From NCBI GenBank assembly GCA_027382625.1, contig JAJKFJ010024185.1, positions 1 to 17,814 of the forward strand: DNA of 17,814 nucleotides, given 5' to 3'. Positions 17,164 to 17,814 of the stretch are shown one piece after another. The first letter of the stretch is position 1; each line of letters starts with the position of its first letter. The stretch comes from Tetmemena sp. SeJ-2015 (lineage: Eukaryota > Ciliophora > Spirotrichea > Sporadotrichida > Oxytrichidae). A program made the position numbers and the translations under genes. The notes below the pieces were generated by a model, which was not told the origin of the DNA, ran no database searches, and saw only the letters and a list, made by a program, of their open reading frames with translations.

Positions 17164-17615
17164 ATGAAGCACGTACTAAAATATAAGCTGATTATAATAA
17201 ATTATGTAACGTACTTTAGGATAATAATGACCAAGCAATTGACTACGAAGCAATCAAGCAAATGATTCTGAAGATCCATGAGCCTTTTGAGGAAAAGATT
17301 TAATTCCAAAGCCTAGACTTCTCCCCAATTTAAATCAATGATGCTCCTAGATATCACAGTCAACGTTCTATTAACCAACTTACTTAAAAATTGGAGGAAA
17401 AGGATTCTCAAAACAAGAATTACAGTGTAGAAATCAACCGACTAACCTAAAAATTAAAGGAAAGTGATTCTCTGAACTAGAATTAAAGTGAAAAGATCAA
17501 CGGACTAACCTAACAATTATAGGAAAAGGATTCTCTGAACTAGAATTAAAGTGAAAAGATCAACGGACTAACCTAACAATTATAGGAAAAAGATTCTCAG
17601 AACAAGGATTACAGT
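17164..17615 (+). CDS. Coiled-coil repeat protein, right copy, interrupted by an insertion
   Basis: ATG at 17164, exon 1 MKH, a 47-nt intron at 17173-17219, and exon 2 from 17220 with 132 codons: DNNDQAIDYEAIKQMILKI, HEPFEEKIQFQSLDFSPIQ, NDAPRYHSQRSINQLTQK, then 21-residue repeats (EEKDSQNKNYS, ESDSLNQNQSEKING, EKDSLNQNQSEKING, EKDSQNKDYS). Compared with the left copy, substitutions are scattered, and TAA/TAG codons are kept or exchanged for CAA or TAC, as expected for a translated gene that reads UAR as Gln. The heptad-like Leu/Ile spacing predicts a coiled coil. The gene is cut after AGT at 17615. The frame remains open through the inserted telomeric block, which is probably chance. In the germline, precise excision of the insertion could restore it (inference). 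Confidence 0.72.
17173..17219 (+). other. Intron, 47 nt (right copy)
   Basis: GTACTAAAATATAAG...GTAACGTACTTTAG in phase 0 between MKH and DNNDQA. It matches the left-copy intron in length, ends and nearly every base. Confidence 0.65.
17396..17615 (+). repeat. 63-bp coding minisatellite, about 3.5 units
   Basis: Units start at 17396, 17459, 17522 and 17585, each 63 bp apart; the last is cut at 17615. Units 2 and 3 are nearly identical over their whole length, indicating a recent internal duplication. Each encodes 21 residues. Confidence 0.88.
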
Positions 17616-17814
17616 CAAAACCCCAAAACCCCATAATATGATAAGAAAGTGAAAATAAGTTGTGTATAATTAATTTCTTTATTAATACTTATAATAATGC
17701 TAAATTTTAACCCTAAACAGGCAATCTAAAGTCTTCTAGGAAGGTGACCTTGACGTCTGTCTCATATTCTCTGAATTTTATACCTTTAAGTGCTTCCTCT
17801 ATCTCAGATAACTG
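17616..17814 (+). mobile_element. End of a telomere-bearing (TBE-like) element, continuing off the window
   Basis: CAAAACCCCAAAACCCC (17616-17632) is two C4A4 telomeric repeats preceded by C. I recall this as the 17-bp terminus described for TBE transposons of Oxytricha, whose target duplication is ANT. Here the preceding bases are AGT (17613-17615), and the host coiled-coil repeat breaks off exactly there. The following 180 bp are unrelated to the rest of the window. The far end and the second ANT copy are outside the window. An alternative is an ancient telomere-derived junction. Confidence 0.65.
17716..17814 (-). CDS. C-terminal part of an unknown gene within the TBE-like element (partial)
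   Basis: The minus strand reads 33 codons in from the window edge: QLSEIEEALKGIKFREYETD then VKVTFLEDFRLPV. This is charged, clearly protein-like and has balanced codons. It is followed by TAG (17715-17713) and soon TAA. If UAR is Gln the frame stays open through the telomeric block, which is implausible as protein, so the true end is unclear (lost TGA, frameshift, or an intron). It could be the end of one of the TBE proteins; I cannot say which. A plus-strand reading from ATG 17697 (MLNFNPKQAIQSLLGR, then TGA) is a weaker alternative. Confidence 0.4.

Larger units (their letters stand above)
17105..17615. repeat. Right arm of the 17-kb-spaced inverted duplication
   Basis: Inverted counterpart of 1-406, beginning at CTGAGTCAAGCTT upstream of the gene start and extending through the 63-bp repeats. 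It ends abruptly at AGT (17613-17615), where the telomere-like block begins. The left arm continues with ordinary repeat sequence at the corresponding point (GAAATGATCAAATG on the minus strand), which shows that the break is specific to the right copy. Confidence 0.8.

Noticed and set aside
1..17615. A giant Maverick/Polinton-like transposon with long terminal inverted repeats
   Set aside because: The inverted arms encode a gene with a conserved intron and frame, and I see no polymerase, integrase, ATPase or capsid-like frame inside. The paralogous-gene reading explains the arms better, though it is not proven.
17616..17747. Continuation of the coiled-coil frame through the telomeric block to TGA 17745-17747
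   Set aside because: The residues (SQNPKTPQYDKK, then Leu/Ile-rich) break the 21-residue repeat, and the nucleotide block is an exact telomeric repeat. Chance openness is more likely.

Overview
The window looks like germline (micronuclear) DNA of a spirotrich/hypotrich ciliate of the Oxytricha–Stylonychia type. The evidence is mutually consistent. The DNA is very AT-rich, with small islands of higher GC. Convincing protein frames open only when TAA and TAG are read as glutamine and TGA alone as stop. GT–AG introns of 47 nt, and possibly 33 nt, are visible. A 17-bp block of C4A4 telomeric repeat, in the arrangement I recall for the ends of telomere-bearing (TBE) transposons, lies at 17616. Under the standard code almost every gene here is invisible. 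The species is inference.

Layout. Both edges (1-about 406 and 17105-17615) are inverted copies of the 5' part of one gene. It has a three-codon first exon, a 47-nt intron, and then a coiled-coil protein with 21-residue (63-bp) repeats. The left copy runs off the window. The right copy is cut at AGT by what looks like the end of a TBE-like element. Between them lie a possible 255-residue frame (1451-2218, minus), a decayed casein-kinase-1-like fragment (2567-3076, minus), weak coding fragments (3624-3947, 4076-4294, 5899-6216) and a GC-rich palindrome (4689-4925).

The most gene-dense part is 7160-9430. It holds a minus-strand gene of about 410 codons broken by one frameshift and one TGA (7216-8450), a plus-strand 104-residue frame (8434-8748), and a decayed plus-strand gene with a CAATAG hexamer repeat (8817-9428). 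Next come long AT-rich deserts containing a 77-residue plus-strand frame (10974-11207) and a minus-strand fragment that resembles the end of a TLDc domain (11525-11740).

From 14000 on the window is a cluster of small inverted-repeat elements. One is a 388-bp element flanked by TA (14006-14393). Two are copies of a roughly 330-bp unit carrying a response-regulator receiver fragment (14772-15103 and 16530-16861). One is a 406-bp element with arms of about 68 bp and a 6-bp direct repeat, which carries a GC-rich 59-codon frame (15679-16084). I see no tRNA, rRNA or CRISPR. The overall picture is a germline segment holding a duplicated gene, decayed gene fragments and several small mobile units. 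No single pathway links the genes.
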